Assembly: GCA_963580245.1 (NCBI GenBank)
Contig: CAUZJO010000045.1
Location: 1 to 31,443, forward strand
Reading direction: 5' to 3'
DNA from: CAUZJO01 sp963580245
GTDB taxonomy: Bacteria; Sumerlaeota; Sumerlaeia; MVZB01
DNA length: 31,443 nucleotides
Each line of letters opens with the position of its first letter. Positions within the stretch are counted from its first letter, which is position 1. The notes below the pieces were generated by a model, which was not told where the DNA came from, did no database searches, and saw only the letters and a list, made by a program, of their open reading frames with translations. The position numbers and the translations under genes are program-made. Positions 9,347 to 17,762 of this stretch are shown one piece after another.

Positions 9347-9373
9347 TTGGACTTTATACTACAATATGATAAT
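9347..9373 (+). promoter_or_regulatory. Possible promoter of the C1 operon
   Basis: TTGGAC at 9347-9352 is followed after 15 bases by GATAAT at 9368-9373. The -35 match is only partial and the spacer is short. The call rests mainly on its AT-rich setting about 140 bases before the first gene of the operon. Confidence 0.3.
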
Positions 9374-9483
9374 CTTATGGGGACTATTGGGGGAGATTTG
9401 GTTGCAAAACTTAGGACGCGGTTCGATCGCGGACATTTTGCCAAGACGAGAGAATATCACCGAATTTATTCAGACCAACGAGT

Positions 9484-9496
9484 ATTGGGGTCCAAT
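9484..9496 (+). promoter_or_regulatory. Small hairpin just before the fhs ribosome site
   Basis: ATTGG (9484-9488) and CCAAT (9492-9496) can pair over a 3-base loop, directly before the GGGGAGAG ribosome site at 9501-9508. It may be a protein operator or may influence translation; the stem is short and could be chance. Confidence 0.25.
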
Positions 9497-9513
9497 TGGT
9501 GGGGAGAGAATGC

Positions 9514-11220
9514 ATGACCTACGCTGAGCTTCCAACGCTGCCACCCGACATCGAGATCGCCCGCCAGGCGCGCCTGCGACCGATCGTCGAAGTGGGTCGC
9601 GACGCGGGGCTGGCCGAGGATGAGTTGGAGCTTTATGGGTCATCCAAGGCCAAGGTCAGCGACGCGGCCTGGGAACGTTTGAAGGACCGTCCCGACGGGA
9701 AGCTCATCCTAATCACCGCCATCACGGCCACTCCCGCCGGCGAGGGCAAGACGGTGACCAGCATCGGTCTGGCCCAGGCCTTCGGCAAGCGCGGCCTGAA
9801 CCACATGCTCGTTTTGCGCGAACCGTCGCTGGGGCCGACCTTCGGCGTCAAGGGCGGCGCGGCGGGCGGCGGCCATGCGCAGGTGTTGCCGATGGATGAC
9901 ATCAACATGCATTTCACCGGCGACATGCATGCCGTGACGACCGCCCACAACCTGCTGGCCGCGATCGTCGACAATCACATCTTCCAGGGCAATGAGCTGA
10001 ACATCGACCCCGAAAAAGTCGTCTGGCGGCGGGTCATGGACCTGTGCGATCGACAGTTGCGCCAGTGCGAGATCGGTCTGGGCGGCAAGGCCAGCGGGTA
10101 TCCCCATCGCTCCGGATTCGACATCACGGCGGCCTCCGAGGTGATGGCCGTTCTGGCGCTTGCGCGCGACATCGACGACCTGCGCGCCCGGCTCGATCGG
10201 ATCGTCGTCGGTTACACGACTGATGACCAGCCGGTCCTGGCCGGTCAGTTAGGCGTGGTCGGCGCGATGATGGTCCTGCTCAAGGACGCCATCAAGCCCA
10301 ACCTCGTCCAGACCGCCGAGAACACGCCCGCGCTGATCCACTGCGGTCCGTTCGCCAACATCGCCCACGGTTGCAACAGCGTCCGCGCCACTCGGCTGGG
10401 TCTCAAGATGGCCGATTACGTCATCACCGAGGCGGGATTCGCGGCCGACCTGGGTGCCGAGAAGTTTCTCAACATCAAGTGCCGGATGGCCGGCCTGACC
10501 CCTTGCGCGGCGGTCCTGGTCGTCACTTGCCGGGCCTTGAAGATGCACGGCGGCGTGCCCAAGGACCAGATCAACGACGAGAACGTGAACGCATTGCGCG
10601 AAGGACTGGCCAACGCGAAGATTCACATCGAGAACCTCGGCAAGTTCGGCCTGCCGGTCGTCGTGGCGGTTAATCGCTTCCCGATGGACACCCCGGCTGA
10701 ACTGGACGCCGTGTTCGAGTTCTGCCGCTCCATGGATACCCCCGCGGCACTCTCCGAGGTGGCCGCGCGCGGGGGTGAGGGCGGCTTGGAACTGGCGGAT
10801 GCGGTGCTCAAGACCATCGAGGGTCAGAACGGTGGCTCGGGCGACGGTTATCATACCCTTTATGGTGAAACGCTGCCGATCAAGGAGAAAATCGAGACGA
10901 TCGGGCGCGAGATTTATCGCGCCGACGGGGTCGATTACCTCGAGGCCGCCGAAGCGAGCATCGCCCGGCTTGAGAAACTGGGCCTGGACAAGGTCCCGGT
11001 CTGCATGGCCAAGACGCAGCTCTCGATCTCCGATGATCCCAAGAAGCTGGGTGCCCCCAGCGGCTGGCGCCTGACCGTGCGCGACGTGAAGGTCAGCAAC
11101 GGCGCGGGGTTCCTGGTCGCCGTCACGGGCAAAATGTTGCTCATGCCGGGCATGCCCAAACGACCCGCGACCGAACGAATCGGAATCGACGAGGACGGAA
11201 ACATTTTTGGTTTGTCCTGA
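9514..11220 (+). CDS. fhs: Formate-tetrahydrofolate ligase (formyl-THF synthetase)
   Basis: This cytoplasmic enzyme interconverts formate + ATP + THF and 10-formyl-THF + ADP + Pi. It is the ATP-consuming (or, in reverse, ATP-yielding) step of the folate C1 pathway. The 568-residue length is normal for the family. Family signatures are clear: the P-loop-like TPAGEGKT at 73-80, the REPSLGPTFGVKGGAAGGG block near residue 100, MHFTGDMHAV, and the C-terminal MPGMPKRPA region. The start is ATG 9514 with GGGGAGAG 5 bases upstream; the in-frame GTG 18 bases earlier would overlap the ribosome site. It opens the methyl-transfer operon, 59 bases before the corrinoid protein. With the formate dehydrogenase further downstream it links the folate pathway to formate and CO2. 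Confidence 0.97.
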   Translation: MTYAELPTLPPDIEIARQARLRPIVEVGRDAGLAEDELELYGSSKAKVSDAAWERLKDRPDGKLILITAITATPAGEGKTVTSIGLAQAFGKRGLNHMLVLREPSLGPTFGVKGGAAGGGHAQVLPMDDINMHFTGDMHAVTTAHNLLAAIVDNHIFQGNELNIDPEKVVWRRVMDLCDRQLRQCEIGLGGKASGYPHRSGFDITAASEVMAVLALARDIDDLRARLDRIVVGYTTDDQPVLAGQLGVVGAMMVLLKDAIKPNLVQTAENTPALIHCGPFANIAHGCNSVRATRLGLKMADYVITEAGFAADLGAEKFLNIKCRMAGLTPCAAVLVVTCRALKMHGGVPKDQINDENVNALREGLANAKIHIENLGKFGLPVVVAVNRFPMDTPAELDAVFEFCRSMDTPAALSEVAARGGEGGLELADAVLKTIEGQNGGSGDGYHTLYGETLPIKEKIETIGREIYRADGVDYLEAAEASIARLEKLGLDKVPVCMAKTQLSISDDPKKLGAPSGWRLTVRDVKVSNGAGFLVAVTGKMLLMPGMPKRPATERIGIDEDGNIFGLS

Positions 11221-11279
11221 CGGGGAAGAGAACCGACCCGATCGGACTATAACCCTATCCACCGCGAGGAGCGACAGCG

Positions 11280-11927
11280 ATGCCGGATTATGCTTTAATG
11301 AATCAATACCTCTACGAGGGCAAGGCCACTGAGGTCCGTGAGATGACCGAGAAGGCGATCGACGACGGCTTCAAGGTGAATGAAGTGCTCAACGAGGGGC
11401 TGATCGCCGGCATGAGCGTGGTCGGCGAGGATTTCAAGCACAACGTGCTGTACGTGCCCGAGGTCTTGATCGCCGCGCGGGCGATGAAGGCCGGCATGTC
11501 GATCCTCAAGCCGTTGCTCGTTGCAAGCGGGGAGGATTCCATGTCCCCCGGCGTGCTCGTCATGGGGACGGTCAAAGGGGACCTGCACGACATCGGCAAG
11601 AACCTGGTGCTGATGATGTCGGAGGGGGCGGGCTTCGAGATACATGATCTGGGAGTCGATACGTCGGTGGACAAATTCCTCGAAAAGGCCAAGGAAGTCG
11701 GCGCGACCATCGTCGGCATGAGTGCTCTGCTCACCACGACGATGCCCTACATGAAACGCGTGGTCGATGGCTTCAAGGAAGCGGGAGTGGAGGGTACCAA
11801 GCTGGCCATCGGCGGTGCCCCGGTCAGCCAGATGTTCGCCGACGAGATCGGCGCCGACGGGTATGGGGCCGACGCCCCCAGTGCCGTTTCGCTATTCAAG
11901 GAACTGGCTCCGCGCGCCGGGCAATAA
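11280..11927 (+). CDS. Corrinoid (B12-binding) methyl-carrier protein
   Basis: This 215-residue protein has the two-domain form of MtbC/MttC/MtvC-type corrinoid proteins and of the MetH cobalamin module. An N-terminal helical cap domain (residues about 1-88) is followed by a Rossmann B12-binding domain. The cobalt-ligating motif DxHxxG is D101-L-H103-D-I-G106. The downstream SxL (GMSALLTTT) and GG (AIGGAP) parts are also present. It carries a methyl group as methyl-Co(III) between methyltransferases. It is the only corrinoid protein in the window, so it is the natural shared partner of the methyl-THF methyltransferase, the homocysteine methyltransferase, the two reactivators and possibly the MtaA-like enzyme. 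GAGGAGCGAC precedes the ATG. Confidence 0.95.
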   Translation: MPDYALMNQYLYEGKATEVREMTEKAIDDGFKVNEVLNEGLIAGMSVVGEDFKHNVLYVPEVLIAARAMKAGMSILKPLLVASGEDSMSPGVLVMGTVKGDLHDIGKNLVLMMSEGAGFEIHDLGVDTSVDKFLEKAKEVGATIVGMSALLTTTMPYMKRVVDGFKEAGVEGTKLAIGGAPVSQMFADEIGADGYGADAPSAVSLFKELAPRAGQ

Positions 11928-11958
11928 GAGATGACACCAAGCGCGGGGGGAGAAAGAG

Positions 11959-12219
11959 ATGGCTGAGTATCAAGTCCTTTACTGGCAGGAGATTCCCGCC
12001 TCGTTCAGGGTCGAGGAGGCGGGAGAGAAAGTCAAAGTGGAACTGGACGCCAGATTCCAGGAAATGATCGACGCCGTGGCCACCGAACGAGGGTGCACCG
12101 ACGCCGACGAGTATTTGGCGCACTGGAAATGGGGCGAGCCCCAACAACGCCCCGGTTCGGCCCAAGAGGTCGCCGAGGCGGTCAAGAACGATCTAGAGGC
12201 CCAGTTCCCGGCGGAGTGA
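11959..12219 (+). CDS. Small PF13769-type (Virulence_fact) protein
   Basis: This 86-residue soluble protein begins with the AEYQVLYWQEIPASFRV pattern typical of the small family named Virulence_fact (PF13769). I know this family from places next to methylene-THF reductase genes, and its biochemical role is not established. It has no membrane segment and no cysteines apart from one in RGCTDAD; the C-terminal half is acidic and helical. It is inserted between the corrinoid protein (31-base gap) and the MetF-MetV fusion (6-base gap), so it is almost certainly co-translated with them. GGGGAGAAAGAG gives a good ribosome site before ATG 11959. A small accessory or regulatory subunit for the reductase is a reasonable guess but is inference. 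Confidence 0.75.
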   Translation: MAEYQVLYWQEIPASFRVEEAGEKVKVELDARFQEMIDAVATERGCTDADEYLAHWKWGEPQQRPGSAQEVAEAVKNDLEAQFPAE

Positions 12220-12225
12220 CGGTGC

Positions 12226-13854
12226 ATGGAAAGCTTGCGCGATAAGCTCGAGGATCCCTCGAAGTTCCTGTACGGCATGGAGTTGGTCTCGACGCGCGGG
12301 ACGATGAACGAGACGCGCGCGGTCAAGATTCGCGAGATGGCCGGCCAGCTCGCCGATTGTCCCCAGATCGCCTGGGTCTCGATCACCGACAATGCCGGCG
12401 GCAACCCGATGCTCGGCCCCTCGGCCCTGGGCAAGCCGATCCTCTACGCCGGCACCGAGGTCATCATCCACCTCTCGTGCAAGGACTATAACCGCAACGG
12501 CCTGGAGAGCGCCGCCTGGCTGCTGGCCAGCGAGGGTTTCGACAACATCCTGACCTTGAGCGGCGACGCGCCGATCGCGGGCCACGAGGGGGCCGCCAAG
12601 CCGGTTTTCGATATCGATTCGGTCGGCTTGCTTTCGATGCTGCGGGGGATGAACGAGGGGCTGAGCGTGGGACCGGCCAAGCCCGCGGGCAAAAAGCGCC
12701 GCCTGCACAAGACCGAGTTCTACCTTGGTGCCGTCGTCACGAACTTTAAGCTGCATGAGAACGAGGTCATCCCGCAGTATCTGAAGCTGGAGAAGAAAAT
12801 CGAATGCGGGGCGGAGTACATCATCAATCAGATCGGGTACGATTCGCGCAAAATCAATGAGCTCGTCCTGTATATGAAACGGCGCGGCCTGGGTCGCGTC
12901 CCATTGATCGGCAACGTCTACATGCTCAACCCGCGCGTGGCCGAGATCTTTCACAGCCGCAGAATCCCCGGCGTGCATATCTCCGATGAACTGTTGGCGA
13001 TCTGCCAGAAGCACAAGAGTTCGCCCGACAAGGGCAAGGGCTTCTTCCGCGAGTTGGCCGCCAAGCAATGCGCGATCTATCGCGGGCTGGGTTACCGCGG
13101 CGCTTACTTCGGGGGCATCCACAACATGCTCGACGTGGATAAGATCTTCGAAATCGAGAAGGGCTTCTCGCCCGACGATTGGAAGCAGTTTGCGCGCGAG
13201 ATTCGTTTCTCGCGCCCCGGCGAGTTCTTCATGCTCGATGAGGACCCCGAGACCGGTCTGGCGGCCGATCGGCTCAATCCCCTCTACGAGGCATCGCTCG
13301 ATCAGCGCCGGCCCAACCACAACGTCACGTATCGCTATCGGATCGCCAAGCGGATGCATCACGTTCTCTTCACGCCGGGCCGGAGCGTGTGGGGCTTGCT
13401 CAAGAAGGTATACGCCGAAAGCAGCGACCCGATGCAAGGCCCCAAGCCGTTGCGGATTCTCGAGCACGCCGGCAAGGTCGCGATGTTCGGTTGCAAGGAT
13501 TGCGGCGATTGCTCGCTGCCCGATATCGCCTACCTCTGCCCCGAATCCGCGTGCGCCAAGAACCAACGCAACGGCCCATGCGGCGGCACGCGCGACGGCA
13601 AGTGCGAGGTCCATGACTTTGAATGCATCTGGTCGCGCGCGTACGACCGGATGAAATACGAAGGCAAGGAACGACACTTGCTCGACCACGCCCCGGTGAT
13701 CCAGGACCAGGGGCTGCGCGGCACTTCGAGTTGGGGCAACTTGTACATGGGTCGCGACCACACGAGCAAGCACGAGACCCCGGACAACGGCGTCCCCGAG
13801 AGCAAAGCCGCCAACGAACAAAAGGCGCCGCGCAAAGAAAAGGTGGCGTCTTGA
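12226..13854 (+). CDS. metF: Methylenetetrahydrofolate reductase fused to a MetV-like cysteine domain
   Basis: Residues about 1-330 are a MetF-type TIM barrel (flavin-dependent interconversion of methylene-THF and methyl-THF), with GMELVSTRG near the start, VSITDNAGGNP at 51-61 and NILTLSGDAP at 107-116. Residues about 400-515 match the MTHFR C-terminal/MetV domain (PF12225). That domain carries eight cysteines, at 423, 426, 429, 438, 443, 452, 460 and 467, including NGPCGG, and may bind a metal or Fe-S cluster. In acetogens MetF and MetV are separate subunits of one complex, so here they appear as one chain of 542 residues. The last about 30 residues are a charged tail. The start is ATG 12226, 6 bases after the upstream stop. 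The electron donor cannot be told from the sequence. Confidence 0.93.
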   Translation: MESLRDKLEDPSKFLYGMELVSTRGTMNETRAVKIREMAGQLADCPQIAWVSITDNAGGNPMLGPSALGKPILYAGTEVIIHLSCKDYNRNGLESAAWLLASEGFDNILTLSGDAPIAGHEGAAKPVFDIDSVGLLSMLRGMNEGLSVGPAKPAGKKRRLHKTEFYLGAVVTNFKLHENEVIPQYLKLEKKIECGAEYIINQIGYDSRKINELVLYMKRRGLGRVPLIGNVYMLNPRVAEIFHSRRIPGVHISDELLAICQKHKSSPDKGKGFFRELAAKQCAIYRGLGYRGAYFGGIHNMLDVDKIFEIEKGFSPDDWKQFAREIRFSRPGEFFMLDEDPETGLAADRLNPLYEASLDQRRPNHNVTYRYRIAKRMHHVLFTPGRSVWGLLKKVYAESSDPMQGPKPLRILEHAGKVAMFGCKDCGDCSLPDIAYLCPESACAKNQRNGPCGGTRDGKCEVHDFECIWSRAYDRMKYEGKERHLLDHAPVIQDQGLRGTSSWGNLYMGRDHTSKHETPDNGVPESKAANEQKAPRKEKVAS

Positions 13855-13892
13855 AAGACGTCAATCCCCACGGCAAAGAGGTACTAGCAACG

Positions 13893-14801
13893 ATGGCACA
13901 ACCCAAAATCAGGATCATCGGCGACGTCATTAACAATGCCTATGGCCGCGCGCGCAAGGCCTGGAGCGAACGGAGCTTTGAGAAGTACCAAGCGATCGTC
14001 AAGAGCCAGGATGAAAACGGCGTTGAGGCCATCGACGTGAACATCGACGGGACGCAGACGCTGCAGGTCCGTGCACACGAGATGGTCGAGTTCCTACCCG
14101 AACTCGTCCCCGCCTTGCAGGAAGTGACCACGACGGCCTTGTGTTTCGACAATCCCGGCCTTGAATTCCACAAGGCGGCTTTCGGCGCTTACGACCGTTC
14201 GAAGGGGGGCAAGCCGATTCTTAACTCGCTGGCCGCGTCGCGCGAGCAACTTGAGGAGATGATGGAGCTGGCCGCCCAGTATGACTCACGCGTCATCGTC
14301 ATGGCTTCCGAACAGTTCGTCGACGGCCAGAGCACCCAGTGTTTCAAGGCCGACGAAGTCTACCGCGCGGCTAAGTACTTTGTCGAATTGCTCAACACGA
14401 AGTATGGTCGAGTCAACGATGACATCATTGTCGATCCCGGTTTGGCGCCGGTCGGGGCCGATACCTATGGGTTGGTTAACATGGGACTGGACGCGATGCG
14501 GTTGATCCGTCAAGACCCTGACCTCGCGGGCGTTCACTTTTCGGTGGGATTGACCAACTTCGCCTGGGGGACGCCCAAGGGGGTTCGCCACCAACTCGAG
14601 CGGGCCTACCTGACGCTTGGCGCCGAAGCGGGTCTCGACATGGCCCTGGCCAACCCAGCGAAGGACCCCCAACCGCTGGACCGCTCCGACCCGATGGTGG
14701 CTAAACTGGAGGAAGCCCTGGAGGCGGGCCGCCCGCGGGGAGAGGAGAGCCAGGAGGAAGCCGGTTTCCGCCAAGCCGAAAAGGTCTTGGCGTGTTTCTA
14801 A
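13893..14801 (+). CDS. Methyl-THF:corrinoid methyltransferase (pterin-binding TIM barrel)
   Basis: This 302-residue protein belongs to the dihydropteroate-synthase/methyltetrahydrofolate-methyltransferase superfamily (AcsE, MtgA, MtvA, MetH folate module). It moves a methyl group between methyl-THF and the corrinoid protein. Supporting motifs are IIGDVINNAYGRA at the N-terminus, the core strand IDVNIDG, GGKPILNSL, the IIVDPGLAPVG strand, and the FSVGLTNFAWGTP segment. The start ATG 13893 has AAAGAGG about 11 bases upstream; a TTG overlapping the previous stop is a possible longer start. It lies directly after the MetF-MetV fusion and before the corrinoid reactivator, which supports the role. 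The short C-terminal tail is acidic. The direction of transfer is undetermined. Confidence 0.92.
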   Translation: MAQPKIRIIGDVINNAYGRARKAWSERSFEKYQAIVKSQDENGVEAIDVNIDGTQTLQVRAHEMVEFLPELVPALQEVTTTALCFDNPGLEFHKAAFGAYDRSKGGKPILNSLAASREQLEEMMELAAQYDSRVIVMASEQFVDGQSTQCFKADEVYRAAKYFVELLNTKYGRVNDDIIVDPGLAPVGADTYGLVNMGLDAMRLIRQDPDLAGVHFSVGLTNFAWGTPKGVRHQLERAYLTLGAEAGLDMALANPAKDPQPLDRSDPMVAKLEEALEAGRPRGEESQEEAGFRQAEKVLACF

Positions 14802-14829
14802 TTAAGACAGGTGCTTTACGGATTTTAGA

Positions 14830-16491
14830 ATGCCTGTAACCCTCACCATTAACTCGCAAGAAATGCAGGCCGAGCCCGGGCCGAGCTTGTTCGATTACGC
14901 CGAGCAACTCGGTGTCCAGGTGCCCACCTCGTGCCACAAGAACGGCAAGTGCCGCGAATGCCTGATGGAAGTGGTCGAAGGCATGGAACGGCTGACCGAG
15001 CCGACCGAGGAAGAGGAACACCTGCAGGATAACTTCCGCCTCTCGTGCCGCTGTCACGTCAAGGCCGACGCGGGCGAGATCCGCTGCCACACGATGCGTC
15101 GCGCCGCCATGCGCGTCCAAGACCACGCCATGGCGATCCCCCAACGCGCTCACGTAAAAGTTGTTGATCCGGCCGTGACGCGAGACGGCGATCGCATTCT
15201 GCTCGACGGCGAGAAGATCGCCCGCTCGACCGGCCCCATTCACGGCCTCGCGATGGACCTGGGGACGACGACCGTCGTGCTGCGTCTGATCAACCTGGAG
15301 ACCGGGGAACTGGTCGCGGTCACGTCGTTCGAGAACCCGCAGCGATTCGGCGGCTCCGACATCATGGCGCGCATCAAGTACGACACCGACCACAAGGGCC
15401 GGCTGCTGCAGCGCACTTTGCTGGGATACCTGACGCATGCCATCGAGGCCTTTGCGGTCGACCCCGAGACCATCTACGAACTGGTGGTGGCGGGCAACTC
15501 GACGATGCGCGACATTTTCTTCGGCCTCAATGTCCATTCAATCGGACAAAAGCCCTATCGATCGCTGACCGAGTACGAGTATATCGAGAAGCAGCGGCCC
15601 TCGACCAGCATCGCGGTCCCGCCCCGGCGCTTGCGTTTGCCGATGAACCAGGCCGGGCGAGTTTACGGCTTGCCACTGATCAGCGGGCACGTTGGGGCCG
15701 ACGCGGCGGCCTGTCTGCTGGCGATCGACCTGGTGCGCGAGGAGCGGACCGTCGCGCTGATGGACATCGGCACCAACACCGAGCTGATCCTCGGTAACAA
15801 GGACAGGATCCTGGCGGCGTCGTGCCCGGCCGGGCCGGCTTTCGAGGGCGGGGCGATCGCCTGCGGCATGCCGGGCCTCGATGGCGCGATCGAACGGGTC
15901 GAGATATCGGATGATGACACGGTCCGGACCACGGTGATCGGCGACGTGCCGCCCGAGGGCATTTGCGGATCGGGACTGATCGACCTGCTCAGCGAACTCA
16001 AACGGACCGGACGCATGAACCAGATGGGGCGCTTCGAGAACGGCAACGGCCGGTTCATGATCGACCCTGGGCACGATATTTACTTCATCGAGAACGACGC
16101 GAGCGAGCTGGCCCAGGCCAAGGGGGCCAACGTGGCCGGCCTGCACATCGTTCTGAGCAACTACGGAATCCGGTACGAGGATATCGACGTGTTCTACCTG
16201 GCCGGCGGGTTCGCGCGACACCTGAACGTCGAGGCCGCCCGCCGGATCGGCCTGATCCCCAACCTGCCGCTGGAGCGGATCGTGCAGGTGGGCAACGCGT
16301 CGATCGAAGGGGCCTCGATCGCGTTGCTTTCCAAGACGCGGCGCGAGGAGCTGGAAGCATTGGTCAAGCGGATCAAACACGTTGAGCTGGAAACCGATCC
16401 CGATTTCTTCGATCATTTCGTGACGGGCTGTCAATTCATCCCGGTTGAGACATCAACGGGGTCGGCCGGAGCGGAGCGCGAATGCAGTTGA
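14830..16491 (+). CDS. [2Fe-2S]/ASKHA corrinoid activation protein (RACo/RACE type, DUF4445)
   Basis: This protein restores accidentally oxidised Co(II) corrinoid to active Co(I) using ATP and an electron. The 553-residue chain starts with a plant-type [2Fe-2S] ferredoxin domain, with cysteines 35, 41, 44 and 73 in the CHKNGKCREC and LSCRC segments. A linker leads into an ASKHA ATPase domain with the phosphate loops MDLGTTTVVL (near residue 140) and MDIGTNTELI (near 310), the GICGSGLIDLL turn (near 376) and the late FYLAGGFARH. This is the architecture of reductive activators that serve methyl-THF and O-demethylase corrinoid systems. Its stop overlaps the next gene's start by 10 bases, so it is translationally coupled to a second, different type of reactivator. 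Confidence 0.95.
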   Translation: MPVTLTINSQEMQAEPGPSLFDYAEQLGVQVPTSCHKNGKCRECLMEVVEGMERLTEPTEEEEHLQDNFRLSCRCHVKADAGEIRCHTMRRAAMRVQDHAMAIPQRAHVKVVDPAVTRDGDRILLDGEKIARSTGPIHGLAMDLGTTTVVLRLINLETGELVAVTSFENPQRFGGSDIMARIKYDTDHKGRLLQRTLLGYLTHAIEAFAVDPETIYELVVAGNSTMRDIFFGLNVHSIGQKPYRSLTEYEYIEKQRPSTSIAVPPRRLRLPMNQAGRVYGLPLISGHVGADAAACLLAIDLVREERTVALMDIGTNTELILGNKDRILAASCPAGPAFEGGAIACGMPGLDGAIERVEISDDDTVRTTVIGDVPPEGICGSGLIDLLSELKRTGRMNQMGRFENGNGRFMIDPGHDIYFIENDASELAQAKGANVAGLHIVLSNYGIRYEDIDVFYLAGGFARHLNVEAARRIGLIPNLPLERIVQVGNASIEGASIALLSKTRREELEALVKRIKHVELETDPDFFDHFVTGCQFIPVETSTGSAGAERECS

Positions 16492-17762
16492 CCGAGACCA
16501 ATCCGATCGTTGACGTCAATGAGCGCGAGTATCAACGCCTGCTCGGTCTGCCGCCGGAGTACGTCATGGCGGGCCGCATGGCCGAACTCGCCCAATGGGC
16601 CAGCCAATGGTACGCCGAACGCGGCCGACCCTGGGTTTATGCCCGCAAGGCGACAAGCCTGGACCTCAAGGGCGAGGGCGTCCGGCTCGAAGGGACCCCG
16701 CTCGGCAGCCGCGAATTGTTGGAACGGCTCAAGAAGGCCGAGGCGCATGACGCGGTGCTGGTCGCCATCGGCGCCGGCCCCGAAGCCGAAGAGGAAGCCC
16801 GGCTGCACTGGGACGAGGAACGACCGGACCAATACTTCTTCCTCGAAATCTACGCTTCGGCCGTCGTCGAACACCTAACCACCGCCGTCGGCGCGCGCCT
16901 GTGCGAATGGGCCGATCAGCAAGGCATGGCCGTCCTGCCGCATTACAGCCCCGGCTATCAGGGTTGGGACCTGCGCGACCAAAAGGCGTTGCTGCAACTC
17001 ATGCAGAACGGCAGCCAGACATTTCCGTCTCGGCTCGAGATTCTGAGTTCGGGCATGTTGCGGCCGAAGAAGTCACAGTTGGCGGTCTTCGGCCTGACCC
17101 GCCAGACCGAGCTGACCGCGCGCCTGACGGAGTTGGTCCCGTGCCACACTTGCTCCTATTCGCCGTGCCGCTATCGCCGTGCCGCGTACAGGATGGCCGA
17201 TTATCGGATCGAAGGGGTTCCGCGGACCAAGACGAATGACGAGGAGCAAGTTGCCGGGCGTGCGGCGGTGCCCGACGTCGCCTCGCCGCTCACGCGGGAT
17301 GCCAAGTACGGCTACAACGAAGGCGCGCTCAAACGCTGGAGCAAGGAGCGTCTAAACATGGAACGTCGGCCCGACGGCGGCGTCCATGCGCGGTTCCTCT
17401 TCGACGGCAATACGTGCAGCAACATGGGCCGGCCGTTGGCGTTCATTTACACGATTGAACTAGCGCCGCCGGAGGCGGGGTATCGCATCGTAGCGGGCGA
17501 CTGCCGACCGCCGGAGGGGGACGAGGGTTACAAACTGATGTGCAGTGCCCTCGAGAACCCCGAACTCGCCATGATCCAGATTCAGCACGAGAAACCCTTG
17601 CTGGACCAACCGCTGGACGACGTGCTCGAATGGGAACCCAACCTCATGCCGTCGGGTTGCCTGTGTAGCCGGGCGGGACGGCTGCACAAGTGGCGGTTGG
17701 CCCTGCAAACACTCCACTATCGATTGGTGAAGGATGAAGAAGAGCCTGCTCGAAACGCTTAA
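16482..17762 (+). CDS. Methionine-synthase activation-domain-like protein with extra C-terminal domain
   Basis: The 426-residue protein has at residues about 150-210 the hallmark of short-type vitamin-B12-dependent methionine-synthase activation domains (PF02965-like). This comprises HYSPGYQGW (SAM-binding RxxPGY-like loop), RDQKALLQLM, and SSGMLRPKKSQLAVFG. A C-x2-C-x4-C cluster (221, 224, 229) followed by YRR comes next. Residues about 270-410 form a further domain that I do not recognise, with conserved-looking DGNTCSNMGRP, GDEGYKLMC and SGCLCSR segments. In MetH this module lets SAM plus an electron remethylate inactive cob(II)alamin. As a separate protein beside an ASKHA activator it could be a repair partner or a scaffold. 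The ATG overlaps the previous gene and the 3' end overlaps the next one by 29 bases. Confidence 0.75.
   Translation: MQLTETNPIVDVNEREYQRLLGLPPEYVMAGRMAELAQWASQWYAERGRPWVYARKATSLDLKGEGVRLEGTPLGSRELLERLKKAEAHDAVLVAIGAGPEAEEEARLHWDEERPDQYFFLEIYASAVVEHLTTAVGARLCEWADQQGMAVLPHYSPGYQGWDLRDQKALLQLMQNGSQTFPSRLEILSSGMLRPKKSQLAVFGLTRQTELTARLTELVPCHTCSYSPCRYRRAAYRMADYRIEGVPRTKTNDEEQVAGRAAVPDVASPLTRDAKYGYNEGALKRWSKERLNMERRPDGGVHARFLFDGNTCSNMGRPLAFIYTIELAPPEAGYRIVAGDCRPPEGDEGYKLMCSALENPELAMIQIQHEKPLLDQPLDDVLEWEPNLMPSGCLCSRAGRLHKWRLALQTLHYRLVKDEEEPARNA

Larger units (their letters stand above)
9181..9513. other. AT-rich leader region before the C1 operon
   Basis: This 333-base gap is clearly more AT-rich from about 9265 to 9500 than the surrounding genes. 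No convincing protein is encoded. Near its left end (about 9223-9239) is an imperfect hairpin of GCCCCGTT and AACGGGC that lacks a T-tract. I see no cobalamin or THF riboswitch consensus. It most likely holds the promoter and untranslated leader of the operon. Confidence 0.5.

Noticed and set aside
9181..9513. Cobalamin riboswitch before the C1 operon
   Set aside because: No B12-box consensus could be found by eye; the only GCCAC-like stretch (GGGCCACCGG) does not fit.
12193..13821. 542-codon minus-strand frame opposite the MetF-MetV gene
   Set aside because: Same length by coincidence; rich in Val/Ala/Asp/His as expected for an antisense frame, with no motif.
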